A stretch of DNA of 64,000 bases, taken from contig CALSMJ010000001.1 in assembly GCA_943787425.1 (NCBI GenBank), positions 124,001 through 188,000 on the forward strand. The letters run 5' to 3'. The first letter of the stretch is position 1; each line of letters begins with the position of its first letter. The position numbers and the translations under genes are program-made. Below the pieces are notes generated by a model. It was not told where the DNA came from, made no database searches, and saw only the letters and a list, made by a program, of their open reading frames with translations. Of the stretch, positions 34,744 through 42,949 are shown piece by piece. The DNA is from an uncultured Pseudomonadales bacterium. GTDB lineage: Bacteria; Pseudomonadota; Gammaproteobacteria; Pseudomonadales; Azotimanducaceae.

Positions 34744-35574
34744 CTAAGAAACTTCGGTGTTTTTCGCCTGAATCATCCGCACGTAGTTTTTATATCCCTC
34801 TAACTGCTTTTCAGTCATCGTAGCTTCGATTTTGTTTTTAAGCCTGTGCTCAACGGCCCTGAGCTCCCGGCGTTTTTGTCTAGAAATCGTCGTTTTACCA
34901 CTGTTAATGGTCACACCACAGATTCTCTGTGCCTGATGCTTTCTAAGAATATGAAATTTCCCACGGCGTCGATTAAGTCTGAAACCGGCGCTTCTCAGCC
35001 TGTGGTTCACAAAAGAAATCGTTTTGTGTATCTCTTTGCGATCATCTTTAGGCAGGGAAATAGTTATATCATCAGCATAGCGAGAGTACTTATATCCTCT
35101 CGACCAACAGTAATACCAAATCAACTTATCGACCTCTCTGAGAGCGAGGTTAGACAGCAATGGGCTTGTAGGAGCACCTTGTGGTAACCCGCCTTTTGTC
35201 GTCACTAGTTCAACGAGCTTATCTTCAACGGATTTTGTCAAAAATAATGGCTTGAGCAGTCGACGACATCTTTTTACTGAAACTCTTGGAAAAAAATTAA
35301 TGACATCAAGCTTGATTACTACCGCAGCACCAATATGGACCTGCGCGTTAGTTTTAATGTTTCGAAACTTCTTGTATGAGTGCACATTCCTACTAACGCG
35401 ATGTCCGAGTTTACTCGCCAGATACGTCAGCAATTTCTTCTGAAGCGCCTTAAGTTTTGGGTTAGGTACCTGCAAATGACGTGAACCGCCGGTCCGCTTG
35501 GGAATTTTAAATGAGGCATATTCGACCTCAACATCGAAAAATTCTTTTTCTTGAAGCGCTAATGCATTAAGCAA
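34744..35574 (-). CDS. Retron-type reverse transcriptase
   Basis: 276 aa from a TTG start; the frame is open about 30 codons further upstream without an ATG, so the true N-terminus is uncertain. The retron NAxxH motif is NAQVH (76-80), the first catalytic Asp lies in IKLDVINFFP, QGAPTSPLLSNL is the conserved QG block, and the active site is RYADDITIS (Y-A-D-D 166-169). QRICGVTIN (216-224) stands where retron RTs have the VTG thumb motif. It would copy part of an adjacent RNA into multicopy single-stranded DNA; a fitting structured RNA lies immediately upstream. Confidence 0.9.
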   Translation of the reverse strand: MLNALALQEKEFFDVEVEYASFKIPKRTGGSRHLQVPNPKLKALQKKLLTYLASKLGHRVSRNVHSYKKFRNIKTNAQVHIGAAVVIKLDVINFFPRVSVKRCRRLLKPLFLTKSVEDKLVELVTTKGGLPQGAPTSPLLSNLALREVDKLIWYYCWSRGYKYSRYADDITISLPKDDRKEIHKTISFVNHRLRSAGFRLNRRRGKFHILRKHQAQRICGVTINSGKTTISRQKRRELRAVEHRLKNKIEATMTEKQLEGYKNYVRMIQAKNTEVS

Positions 35575-35749
35575 GGCACTGCTATTTGCTTCTCGGCGTG
35601 CTTTAGAACGGGAGTAGCTTTGAGCACGGTGGAGCCTTAACTCTGAAAAAAACTATTGCTAAGATCCCTAGTAATAGAAAGAGCACCAGCGCATCTTCTA
35701 TCGCCCCCATAGCAGCATCCCCAGTTTTTCAAAAGGAAGCCCCCTTTCG

Positions 35750-35965
35750 GGGGCTGCTATGCCTATAGGGCTTCTAATTAACTTAGTGTGCGCGGAAATT
35801 CGCAGAATTTTGGCGCACACTTCGTTAATTAGTTCCTTTTAGCGGATCTAAACGCAGTTTAGATTGTCTGCTCGTTTGGAAGTGCCCTTGCGCAGCTAGC
35901 GCAAGTCGAACATCGTGAGCGGCGAAGCACCGCTCTGTACCCGAAGGTACCGCCATAGCAATTAA
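35750..35965 (-). ncRNA. Candidate retron msr-msd RNA
   Basis: Read on the minus strand, this region upstream of the RT gene is a chain of hairpins. First comes an a1-like arm (TGCTATG, from 35960 to 35954), then GTACC-TTCG-GGTAC (35937-35950) and GAGCGG/CCGCTC (35917-35935). CTTGCGC/GCGCAAG (35887-35905) and ATCTAAAC/GTTTAGAT (35846-35864) follow. Next is a long msd-like hairpin of 9+9 bp around a 2x2 internal loop (35774-35832) with an inner AAATT/AATTT stem, and last the a2-like arm CATAGCA (35761 to 35755). The a1/a2 pairing, short msr-like stems and one long msd-like stem match the known retron layout. A GC-rich hairpin with a TTTC loop (35738-35755) follows. Confidence 0.72.
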
Positions 35966-36045
35966 AACCTATTTCTTTTATCCATTTATGTCAAATCTAA
36001 AAATTTACGGCTCACCGGACCGATTGATTACCTATCGATCTGGAG

Positions 36046-36438
36046 CTAAACCGCCACCCCAAACCAAATAAGACAAACCAGTCCAATAATCCAACCAAAA
36101 AGGGAAATCCCCATCACGTCACCAACCTCAAGATCGGGATACCCAGTGCCGACTTTCCCCTCAACAGCAGCTCGATATAGCCAACTCATTGAAAACGGAA
36201 AAAACAAAATGGGCAGCAGCCACCAAATATTTTCGATCGCAGCGGTAACACCCAATAAAAGCATCACTTTCTCAAAAATCCAGCATACCCGCCACCAATC
36301 AGCCGCATCACTTTCAGGTGAAAACAGGTTGTCCTCATAAAACTTCTTGGGCTCGACATAGCGCATGACTTTCCTAAATGACTCGCTCTGCCCCTTTCTC
36401 TTTCGCCGCTTGTACCATTTTCTAAGCCTAGCTTTCAT
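36046..36438 (-). CDS. Membrane protein of the radical SAM/DUF763 operon
   Basis: 130 aa from the ATG at 36438, which overlaps the radical SAM stop in an ATGA. A very basic N-terminus (MKARLRKWYKRRKRKGQ) is followed by hydrophobic segments IFEKVMLLLGVTAAIENIWW, LLPILFFPFSMSWLY and MGISLFGWIIGLVCLIWFGV. It is the last gene of the coupled operon. The family is not recognised; a membrane effector or anchor is possible. Confidence 0.65.
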   Translation of the reverse strand: MKARLRKWYKRRKRKGQSESFRKVMRYVEPKKFYEDNLFSPESDAADWWRVCWIFEKVMLLLGVTAAIENIWWLLPILFFPFSMSWLYRAAVEGKVGTGYPDLEVGDVMGISLFGWIIGLVCLIWFGVAV

Positions 36439-37223
36439 ATTGGGTGCGCACTCCATTTGATGGGACTAATCGCATTCGTCAATAGATCGTGTTCACGCAA
36501 CCGCTTTCGAACTTTCGGGAAGAGTTTGATCCGCTCCACCTCAAGCGATTTCAAAAGCCCAGGCCACAAATCATAAAGTCGCCGCTTAGCAGCTTTGATT
36601 GACGCCTGGTCAGAGAACGAAACGCTCAGACAAGCGTTGCAAGAGATACCCGCTGCTATGAGTGTCTCCAACGCCTTGAACGGCAGCTCATACGCCGAGC
36701 TTTGTGCGCCGGTGAGCTTATGAAACTCCTCTGGACAACACCCCTTCATCGAAACTCGTACGTGTAGGTTCTTAAAGCGCTTGAGATCTCTGACGTACTG
36801 TTGGTCAGAACCGAGGATCATGCCATTCGTCTCCAGAACGTAGGTGTAATCCGACTGATCAACCAGTTCGAGAAGTTCCAACAGATGCTGCTTGCCCAGC
36901 GTACCCTCGGAGGCAGATGCTGAAATGATTTTCGTGTTGTACTTCCGCGCCGCTCGGTCAAGACCATCGAACACTGCCTGCGGTGAGTAAAATTTCCCTA
37001 CGCGCCCCGGTTTCCAAACAGGCTTGTCACTGAAGCAGAACTTACACCGCAGGTTACAACCGACTTCGGTTGCGCTGATTGAGCCGCCATAAAACCTGAG
37101 CCTTCGGCCTAGCTGCACGTATTTTCTTTGATTGCCGCGAACGACCACCTTTTCGGTGGCCGCCGCGAGCGCTATGGGATCATACCCAGGCTCTTTATCA
37201 ACGCTTGCCATAGAGCAACCCAT
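36435..37223 (-). CDS. Radical SAM protein
   Basis: 262 aa. VGCNLRCKFCF has the CxxxCxxC cluster motif (Cys56, 60, 63) that binds the 4Fe-4S/SAM site; the (beta/alpha) barrel continues with ISASASEGTLGKQHLLELL, YVLETNGMIL and HVRVSMKGCC. It looks like a MoaA/NrdG-like enzyme without a SPASM extension. The start could be 37223 or 37211; neither has a good ribosome site, and both overlap the DUF763 end, so coupling is likely. The substrate is unknown; pairing with DUF763 is the main clue. Confidence 0.85.
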   Translation of the reverse strand: MGCSMASVDKEPGYDPIALAAATEKVVVRGNQRKYVQLGRRLRFYGGSISATEVGCNLRCKFCFSDKPVWKPGRVGKFYSPQAVFDGLDRAARKYNTKIISASASEGTLGKQHLLELLELVDQSDYTYVLETNGMILGSDQQYVRDLKRFKNLHVRVSMKGCCPEEFHKLTGAQSSAYELPFKALETLIAAGISCNACLSVSFSDQASIKAAKRRLYDLWPGLLKSLEVERIKLFPKVRKRLREHDLLTNAISPIKWSAHPI

Positions 37224-37833
37224 TCTGGGTATCCATGATTTTGCGTGTAAGACCCTTTACAACCGTACCCATGAACGTTTTACCGCCGCTGTTTTCCGCG
37301 TGGCTCCATTCAGACTCGATCAACTCACCGAGGAAATCCAGCGGCGTGCCGATTGATTCTCCCGCCACAGCAACCTTGTGCAAACGTTTCAGCGCCGCAG
37401 ATTTATCCTTGTCACCAAGCTTTGCCGCATCAACGCTGTTCTGAAGCATCGAGACCGTCTCGTCGAACGACTTCTCATCAATTGGGTGCGGGCGACCATC
37501 CTTGCCGCCGACCGCGAAGGAAAACCGGGCTGGATCTTCAAACCGCGTTGCGTCGCCGTGAATGACCTCGCTGGCCATAGCAAGCGCCTTGAGCGTCCTG
37601 GGTCCCACCCCTTGCATCATCACCAGATCATCAAACTGCTCGATGTCGCGGTTGTAGGCTAGGTTCAAGACGGAGCCCAGGCGCGCCATATTCACATCAC
37701 CCTTGCGCACATCGTGGCGATCCGGCAGTTCAAGGCTTCGGAGGGCTTCAATCACCTCACCTGGTCGATCTTTGGTTAGCGCGACCATATTATTGCGTAG
37801 GCTACTCGCCTCGCCGTCAACGAGGTTCAGCAC
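37198..37833 (-). CDS. DUF763 protein, C-terminal part (frameshifted)
   Basis: 211 codons. The upstream frame can be followed to VESFVNRPHTGIVGIEQQQV, which continues the DUF763 domain from the gene part at 38428. Removing one base at the CC of 37890-37891 would fuse both into a protein of about 410 aa, the usual DUF763 length. This half holds VMMQGVGPRTLKALA, a helix-hairpin-helix element that suggests DNA binding. Confidence 0.78.
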   Translation of the reverse strand: MLNLVDGEASSLRNNMVALTKDRPGEVIEALRSLELPDRHDVRKGDVNMARLGSVLNLAYNRDIEQFDDLVMMQGVGPRTLKALAMASEVIHGDATRFEDPARFSFAVGGKDGRPHPIDEKSFDETVSMLQNSVDAAKLGDKDKSAALKRLHKVAVAGESIGTPLDFLGELIESEWSHAENSGGKTFMGTVVKGLTRKIMDTQNGLLYGKR

Positions 37834-37873
37834 CTGCTGCTGCTCGATCCCAACAATGCCGGTGTGCGGTCGA

Positions 37874-38428
37874 TTAACAAACGATTCTACCGTAGGGCGA
37901 ATGCCAGTGGTAGCGCCGCGCGCGTCGCGTCTGACGATTCATGCCCTGAGAAATACTGGTCCACTCCCCTTCATCCGATAGGATGAAATACTGCTGATAC
38001 AGTCCATAGCCGTCCTGCACGGCGTTGTTGTCAACGCGGCGCGTTAGATTGCACGCATGCACAAGCTCCTGACCTGGCAAGCCGTGATTGTCCGACACCC
38101 GATTGATCTGCTTGGTCGTCCAGCCCATCCGTTTGCCCTTGCCGCCGAGAATGTGCAGCCCCAGCGTTTTCGATCTCGGGTTAATCTGCCGCTGCAACGA
38201 ACCCAAAACGGTGGCCGTCACGCCCGATGAGTTCCAGTGCATGCCCATCACCGCGCCCAGCGCCTGAAACCAGTTGGGATCGGACATCCTCGTTAGGACC
38301 TCCGATTTACCATAGTTTTCAACAATTGATTCAACGATGGCATTCCCCATCTTGCCCATCCGCTCGGTTAAGAAGGACGGGACTCGTCCGAAATGGAGTG
38401 GCATTCCGATTGTTCCTGCATTGATCAT
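37874..38428 (-). CDS. DUF763 protein, N-terminal part
   Basis: 184 codons with several DUF763 signatures: GMPLHFGRVPSFLTERM, WFQALGAVMGMHWNSSGVTA, GLHILGGKGKRMGW, QDGYGLYQQYFILSDEGEW and ARRYHWHSP. DUF763 proteins occur in archaea and scattered bacteria; the function is unknown. The ATG at 38428 overlaps the stop of the ImmA/IrrE gene (ATGA) and has GGAG six bases upstream. The frame breaks after SPYG because of one extra base; the remainder is at 37833-37198. Confidence 0.82.
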   Translation of the reverse strand: MINAGTIGMPLHFGRVPSFLTERMGKMGNAIVESIVENYGKSEVLTRMSDPNWFQALGAVMGMHWNSSGVTATVLGSLQRQINPRSKTLGLHILGGKGKRMGWTTKQINRVSDNHGLPGQELVHACNLTRRVDNNAVQDGYGLYQQYFILSDEGEWTSISQGMNRQTRRARRYHWHSPYGRIVC

Positions 38429-39105
38429 TTCGATCTCCTGATTTTTTTGATGAACCGCAACGGGTGCCGTAATACCGCGACAGCAAGACGTAGGGTTCTT
38501 TGGTTAAACCCGATAAATCGGGCATCTCGATAGAAATCTTGGGGCCTACCAGATTGGTAGAGGGCGCCACTCACAAGCCCCAAGTCGATCAGTCGGTTCA
38601 CCATGGCCGTATTCGACACATTGGCAAACTGACCGGTCTCCACAACCCGCGCCGCGATCCCTCGCAGCATGCCGGTTGTGGGCCTATCAACTGGTTGCGA
38701 CCCAGTTGATAGTGTTTCAAATGCTGCGATGACCCATTCGGCGGGCATCAGCAGCGCTGCTGCAAATCGATCTGCCTGTCGCTCAACCAATGGTTTTTCA
38801 TGGGTATCGCGGCAGATGATCTGCGCTGTATTCGTTGTTTTATTGCGAAGGTAGTGATCCCGGTGTAGCACGTGGTGACCAATTTCATGGGCAATGGTGA
38901 AGTTGTAACGCCCCTCATGTGCCGTAAGCGCCGCATTCACAGTGATTGATTGATCTTCAAACACAATACCGCCTAGATAATCCGGGTCGGCAAACAGTCC
39001 CTCATCGGTAATCACGATCTCGTAGCCCAAGAACTGCTCTGCCAGGACTTCAACTGGCGTGGGGCGTTGCTGGCCCGCTCTCGCCGCGCCAAGCACTGAA
39101 AGCAT
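38425..39105 (-). CDS. ImmA/IrrE-family metallopeptidase
   Basis: A zinc peptidase that in known cases cleaves the XRE repressor encoded next to it. This frame (226 codons) has NFTIAHEIGHHVLH (HEIGH 73-77) and RQADRFAAALLMPAEW (third zinc ligand region), typical of the family. The true N-terminus is probably in another frame: MSAPQLDDYPELADAVIEAK starts at 39181 and would join at ...RGES-GQQRPTPVEVLAE if one C is removed from the CCC at 39074-39076. That start overlaps the XRE stop (TGATG). So the intact gene would run 39181 to 38425, about 250 aa. Confidence 0.85.
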   Translation of the reverse strand: MLSVLGAARAGQQRPTPVEVLAEQFLGYEIVITDEGLFADPDYLGGIVFEDQSITVNAALTAHEGRYNFTIAHEIGHHVLHRDHYLRNKTTNTAQIICRDTHEKPLVERQADRFAAALLMPAEWVIAAFETLSTGSQPVDRPTTGMLRGIAARVVETGQFANVSNTAMVNRLIDLGLVSGALYQSGRPQDFYRDARFIGFNQRTLRLAVAVLRHPLRFIKKIRRSK

Positions 39106-39180
39106 CCAGCAGCGCTTGGGCCTTAGCCTCGATTACTGCATCGGCCAGTTCAGGGTAATCGTCCAACTGCGGCGCAGACA

Positions 39181-39549
39181 TCAGTCCTCGCCCTCTGTCG
39201 CATTCGCTTTTGCCATTTTCTCGACCTGCTTCTGAAGCTTGGCCCACTGCTGCGGCGTCAAGTTCTTCGCGCTTCGGAGCAGGCTCGGCACTGTGTAGGG
39301 ATTGCTCTGAATAACGTTCACAACCGCTGGGTCTAATTGATCTGCCAGGTGCAAGAGCTCATCCAGATCACCTTGCAGCTCTGCCGCAATCTTCTCGACC
39401 AAGTCTGAGGATGGCATCGACTTGCCCTTCTCAAGGTTCGAGATATGCATCGCTGAAATATCAAGCGCCCTGCCCAACTCCCGAATGCCCATACGCTTCT
39501 CAACGCGAAGCGCCTGCACTCGTTGCCCAAATGTTGCCTCGTTGCTCAT
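39181..39549 (-). CDS. XRE-family transcriptional regulator
   Basis: 122 aa from the ATG at 39549, with GGAGAG seven bases upstream. The HTH reads GIRELGRALDISAMHISNLE followed by KGKSMPSSDLVEKIAAEL. It opens the operon with the ImmA/IrrE peptidase, a pair known in mobile elements where the peptidase relieves repression. Two matching palindromes lie just upstream of the start (39578-39616), the obvious operators for autoregulation and for control of the divergent genes. Confidence 0.9.
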   Translation of the reverse strand: MSNEATFGQRVQALRVEKRMGIRELGRALDISAMHISNLEKGKSMPSSDLVEKIAAELQGDLDELLHLADQLDPAVVNVIQSNPYTVPSLLRSAKNLTPQQWAKLQKQVEKMAKANATEGED

Positions 39550-39577
39550 GTCGGTCTCTCCAATCAATTTCGTATAC

Positions 39578-39596
39578 TGTAAACTGACAGTTGACA
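39578..39596. promoter_or_regulatory. Operator palindrome 1 for the XRE regulator
   Basis: TGTAAAC-N5-GTTGACA, one mismatch from a perfect palindrome. Its centre is 20 bp from the centre of the second copy, so two dimers could bind on the same face of the helix between the divergent operons. Confidence 0.7.
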
Positions 39597-39597
39597 A

Positions 39598-39616
39598 TGT
39601 AAACACCTAGTTTACA
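39598..39616. promoter_or_regulatory. Operator palindrome 2 for the XRE regulator
   Basis: TGTAAAC-N5-GTTTACA, a perfect 7-bp inverted repeat with a 5-bp spacer, one base from copy 1. It lies 27 bp before the divergent small gene at 39644. Confidence 0.72.
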
Positions 39617-39643
39617 TTTTGGTCAAATTAGAGACGGACAGTA

Positions 39644-39775
39644 ATGATGGAAACAGTAAAAAAAATTGCGGCAGTGATTCTGACGATTCCCGTATGGTTT
39701 CCCGTGCTGGCGTACCTACTTTTTTATTTCTTGATAGTTAATCACGACAAAATTTACAAAGAGTTTGAGGAGTAG
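39644..39775 (+). CDS. Small single-span membrane protein
   Basis: 43 aa: MMETVKKIAAVILTIPVWF then PVLAYLLFYFLIVNHDKIYK. One or two hydrophobic spans are flanked by charged ends. It begins the plus-strand operon divergent from the XRE gene, and the next gene starts three bases after its stop. Too short for family assignment. Confidence 0.55.
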   Translation: MMETVKKIAAVILTIPVWFPVLAYLLFYFLIVNHDKIYKEFEE

Positions 39776-39778
39776 AGG

Positions 39779-40971
39779 ATGCGAAGCAATCGAGTGACCC
39801 AATCCGACATCGGCAGTTCAAGACCCTATAAGACCGTCTCAGATTTTCTAGAAGAGGATTCTTTTACCGGATTCACGCAGGAGCATCTCTTCATTAAGCG
39901 CTTTATAAAAAATGCCTGGGGACAGGATATTGCCGCACTATCCAATATGGCCGAGGCAATCGCCGGTCTCTACGCTCTAGAGCTAATCGACGATGAAACG
40001 GCGCGGCATCGCCTCAACATGATTGTAAACAGAGCGCTTCACAAAAGCGTTCGGCCCTACAGTGGAACATTGGAGAACCAAAGCTCGCTGGGTTTGTATG
40101 GGTACTACCTCGAGCACCTTAATATTATTCTGGGACACTTCCAGGCCGCCGGCGACAATAAGCACCTGACGCTCAACGAACGCATCACAGTACATCTGCG
40201 AGACCTATCCTTAGAAGCAATCGAACGTCCACGCACCCCTTCTGCCTCACGTCAGGATGCGCTGGAGCGCAGATCAGGCCGCGATTATTCATTCAATTCA
40301 TTTGTTCGATCAAAACAACGGCACAACGCATCACGAAGCGCTAGCTGACCGGTGGCTTTCAACAATGAAACAGCGCTTCACTCATCAATCCGGGTTGTTT
40401 CAAACGGAGGTCATGAACTGTAAGGCTTATTCGAAAGAGCCACGCGGTTGCGCGGGTGCCTACCTCATTTACTACATGAGCGCCTTTGCGCCGGAAACCG
40501 CCGAAGCAACAGTGGGCCTTGTATAAGCACAACCTGATGACCACTAAGTTTGGCGTTACAGGCGTCAGGGAGTACCTCCCCGCCTATCGCGGCCGCTGGA
40601 CGCCCGATTCCGGTCCAATCATCAGTGGCATTGGCGTTGCTGCATCAGGGCTAGCGCTTAAGACCGCCGCACGAGTTGGCGATCTTGAGACCTATGACCG
40701 AATTGCGCGCTGCGCGGATCCCCTGATAGCCACGTGTCATGCCATTCAGTCGATCCCATTACTCGGAATCGTTGGGAAGATTGGCAGTGACCTGCTGGCC
40801 TCTTCCGTCAGACTTACGGCGCAGGTTGAGGCGATTCGCGACAGATCTAATTCCAAAGAATGCGTCTTAAATCTCGAGGCCAGATTTCGAACAACTCGTC
40901 AACGACTGTTTAAAACACAAGAATTTTTCAAACAAATTAAACAGGAGGCACAAACACAATGGGCATATTAG
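39779..40971 (+). pseudogene. Unrecognised protein of about 395 aa broken by two frameshifts
   Basis: Three overlapping frames read as one protein: 39779 to about 40260 (MRSNRVTQSDIGSSRPYKTV ... ERPRTPSASRQ), about 40258 to 40506 (WSADQAAIIHSIHLFDQNNG ... YMSAFAPETAE) and 40507 to 40971 (QQWALYKHNLMTTKFGVTGV, REYLPAYRGRWTPDSGP, GIGVAASGLALKTAARVGD). One extra base at 40258-40264 and one extra G at 40506 cause the breaks. Aromatic and helix-rich repeats and the SGP/GIG motifs recall alpha/alpha-toroid enzymes, but I cannot name the family. It is flanked by two tiny membrane proteins in the same operon. Confidence 0.6.
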
Positions 40972-41093
40972 GAATACTATTTATTTGGATTTTTTACCGC
41001 GCAATGACGAGCGAACGGCGCTCTCTAGCAAGACAAAGGCGAGTCGCTGAAAGGTACGAGCGCGAGGCTCAAAAAATGTGGGAGCATGAGTAA
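40959..41093 (+). CDS. Small membrane protein
   Basis: 44 aa: a short hydrophobic N-terminus (MGILGILFIWIFYRAM) followed by a long Arg/Glu-rich helix. The ribosome site is excellent (AGGAGG 10 bases upstream), and the gene overlaps the 3' end of the preceding frame by 13 bases. It looks like the third member of the operon divergent from the XRE gene. Confidence 0.6.
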   Translation: MGILGILFIWIFYRAMTSERRSLARQRRVAERYEREAQKMWEHE

Positions 41094-41209
41094 GTAATCT
41101 GGTTTTGCTTTAGCAAAGCGCACAATATGATCTACCTAATGTAGCCGATGAGCGGTAGGCTATTGTTTTCGAGGGCTGAGATTTTGTAATCGAAGGGTGT
41201 TCTCCAGGA

Positions 41210-41497
41210 TCATTCTTCAGCTTTGTCCTTTTTGTAGTAGTCCTCGTACAGATCTAGCGTCTTAGATTTCCCGCCACGCTTCTTGCTGAACTTCAGAGCT
41301 CGCCAATTGTAAGCAATGACTAACAAGGGAAATCCAAGCCCCCAACTCAGCATTGGAAGGATCCCGATATAGCGCTCAGTAAACACAAGAGGGACCAAAA
41401 CCACTGCCCACACAACCTTTAGGTGGGTTGCTTTTTTCATCAGACTTAATCCCATCCTGCTTAAATTTCGACTGCGGACAATTGTTCCAATAAACAC
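41210..41497 (-). CDS. Small membrane protein
   Basis: Up to 95 aa; the true start is probably one of the internal Met codons (MGLSLMKKATHLKVVW). Two hydrophobic segments (VVWAVVLVPLVF; YIGILPMLSWGLGFPLLVIAY) precede a Lys/Asp-rich tail. I do not recognise the family. Confidence 0.5.
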   Translation of the reverse strand: MFIGTIVRSRNLSRMGLSLMKKATHLKVVWAVVLVPLVFTERYIGILPMLSWGLGFPLLVIAYNWRALKFSKKRGGKSKTLDLYEDYYKKDKAEE

Positions 41498-41682
41498 AAT
41501 TACAAATCAACTAAAACAACTGTTTATTCCCAATATCTATCCACATTTTCGCTTGAACCTCGTGCGTCTAATTACAGGAGCTTTGTAGCAACCCAGCGCC
41601 TTTTTTTGCACTCAGCACTGGTTACTTTGCGCTCATCTCAAATAACAATTGTGGGGGCTTTAGGAGTGTCAGCCAGCATTGG

Positions 41683-42321
41683 CTATTTTTTCAAATGATC
41701 ATTTTTTACAAGCCCCTTAATGATTCCCTTGGCTACAGCTTTTGCATCGCCAGCTGTACCAACAAAGAAAGCCCCTCCGGCGCTTGTTAATATATCTGCG
41801 TACCAAGCTATTCTACTTGTCTTTACATCAAGTAATACTGCGGAGAATTCTGCTGAAGACCGAGTATCGAGCATGTGATAGGAAGTCGAAGTACCTGAAC
41901 CGGAAAACGATCCAGTATTGTTATTGTAGTTACCGCTTGCGCGGCCATAGGTTTGAGTAATTCCGGGCATTGTAGAGACTGCAGATGCCCCGGGAGTAAC
42001 TACTAACACTGCGTCAATTAGGTTCTTAGTAAGCGCATCGTTTCTCGCTTCAGGTGTCCATTCCCTAGTTGGAGGGAAGAGCCGTTTATGGTCGACAAGG
42101 TCTATAGCGCGTTTGGAAAATTCTTTCTGTAGACGCTCGGAAATCATTTTGGTCGCGGCAAAACTACCCTCAACAACCAACATTACCTTAGTAAATTTAT
42201 AATCCACAAAGTCTGGATCTGTGTATGCCTCAAAATCAGTAGACCTCAGCGCATGAGATGAAAAGGTCATGAACGACAAAACCAACATGACCAAAATACT
42301 CTGAATATTTTTTATTTTCAT
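41683..42321 (-). CDS. Secreted or outer-membrane-associated hypothetical protein
   Basis: 212 aa from the ATG at 42321. A signal peptide is clear (KNIQSILVMLVLSFMTFSSHA). The mature part has a Gly/Ser/Asn/Thr-rich low-complexity stretch (GRASGNYNNNTGSFSGSGTS) flanked by strands LIDAVLVVTPGASA and FSAVLLDVKTSRIAWYADI, and a C-terminal GDAKAVAKGIIKGLVKN. This layout resembles small periplasmic lipoprotein-like proteins with a CsgG/DUF4136-type fold, but without a Cys lipobox. No function assigned. Confidence 0.6.
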   Translation of the reverse strand: MKIKNIQSILVMLVLSFMTFSSHALRSTDFEAYTDPDFVDYKFTKVMLVVEGSFAATKMISERLQKEFSKRAIDLVDHKRLFPPTREWTPEARNDALTKNLIDAVLVVTPGASAVSTMPGITQTYGRASGNYNNNTGSFSGSGTSTSYHMLDTRSSAEFSAVLLDVKTSRIAWYADILTSAGGAFFVGTAGDAKAVAKGIIKGLVKNDHLKK

Positions 42322-42542
42322 GGAGAAACTACCCTCTGACCAATATTTGGCAACCTTACTTTTGACAGTAATTAGACTATCAGTTTTTCTAATATAGGAA
42401 ACATTCTTCCCTGATGCCAACTTTACCCAGTAATCCAGCAACACGTTCAAAACCAATGAATGGCTCCTAATCAGCGCAATGGACTTCCCAGAGTTTGCTA
42501 GACACCCTTCAGTCACACAAAATGACTATGGGAGAGGTGAAC

Positions 42543-42722
42543 ATGAGAAAGACGCGATACCCAAATGATTTCAAGATATAAGCTGTTGAACGTGTAGTAG
42601 ATGCTGGCCACAGCATTGGCGATAGAATTTTTTAGAGCCCCTAAAAGGGACTGAGTGACTTGGCTGAGCAGCCAGACCCCTTCTGTTCTCTCAAGAGAGA
42701 AATGTTGCAGAATGAGCCGTAG
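42543..42722 (+). pseudogene. Degenerate IS3-type OrfA remnant
   Basis: MRKTRYPNDFKI, a stop, then AVERVVDAGHSIGD reads like the start of an IS3-family OrfA, and LKREMLQNEP after a frameshift matches its C-terminal helix. Two stops and shifts show an old remnant. The rest of 42322-42838 holds no other supported feature. Confidence 0.6.
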
Positions 42723-42838
42723 TGTGATTCTAGATCTGCTTCAGAATTAAGAATCAGCCTGAGGACCAAAAACCGCGGCACGCAATCACCCACCCCCAAA
42801 GGCCCCAACAGTACCTTTTCATCCCAAGGATGCTTGAC

Positions 42839-42949
42839 TCACCACTTTCGTTTCTCAAATTTCTCGTCTTTTTTTTCAGCCAGACGAACAAAGATGAAGT
42901 AGACCAGGCTGATGATAATAAATAGACCTACCAATGTTTCAATGATCAT
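42839..42949 (-). CDS. Small membrane protein coupled to the YbjQ-like gene
   Basis: 36 aa: one membrane span (MIIETLVGLFIIISLVYFIF) and a basic/acidic tail (RLAEKKDEKFEKRKW). Its ATG overlaps the stop of the upstream gene (ATGA), which argues for real translation. No family known to me. Confidence 0.55.
   Translation of the reverse strand: MIIETLVGLFIIISLVYFIFVRLAEKKDEKFEKRKW

Noticed and set aside
35575-36045. CRISPR array or group II intron RNA near the reverse transcriptase
   Set aside because: No direct repeats with spacers, and the hairpins do not fit group II domain V; the layout fits a retron instead.
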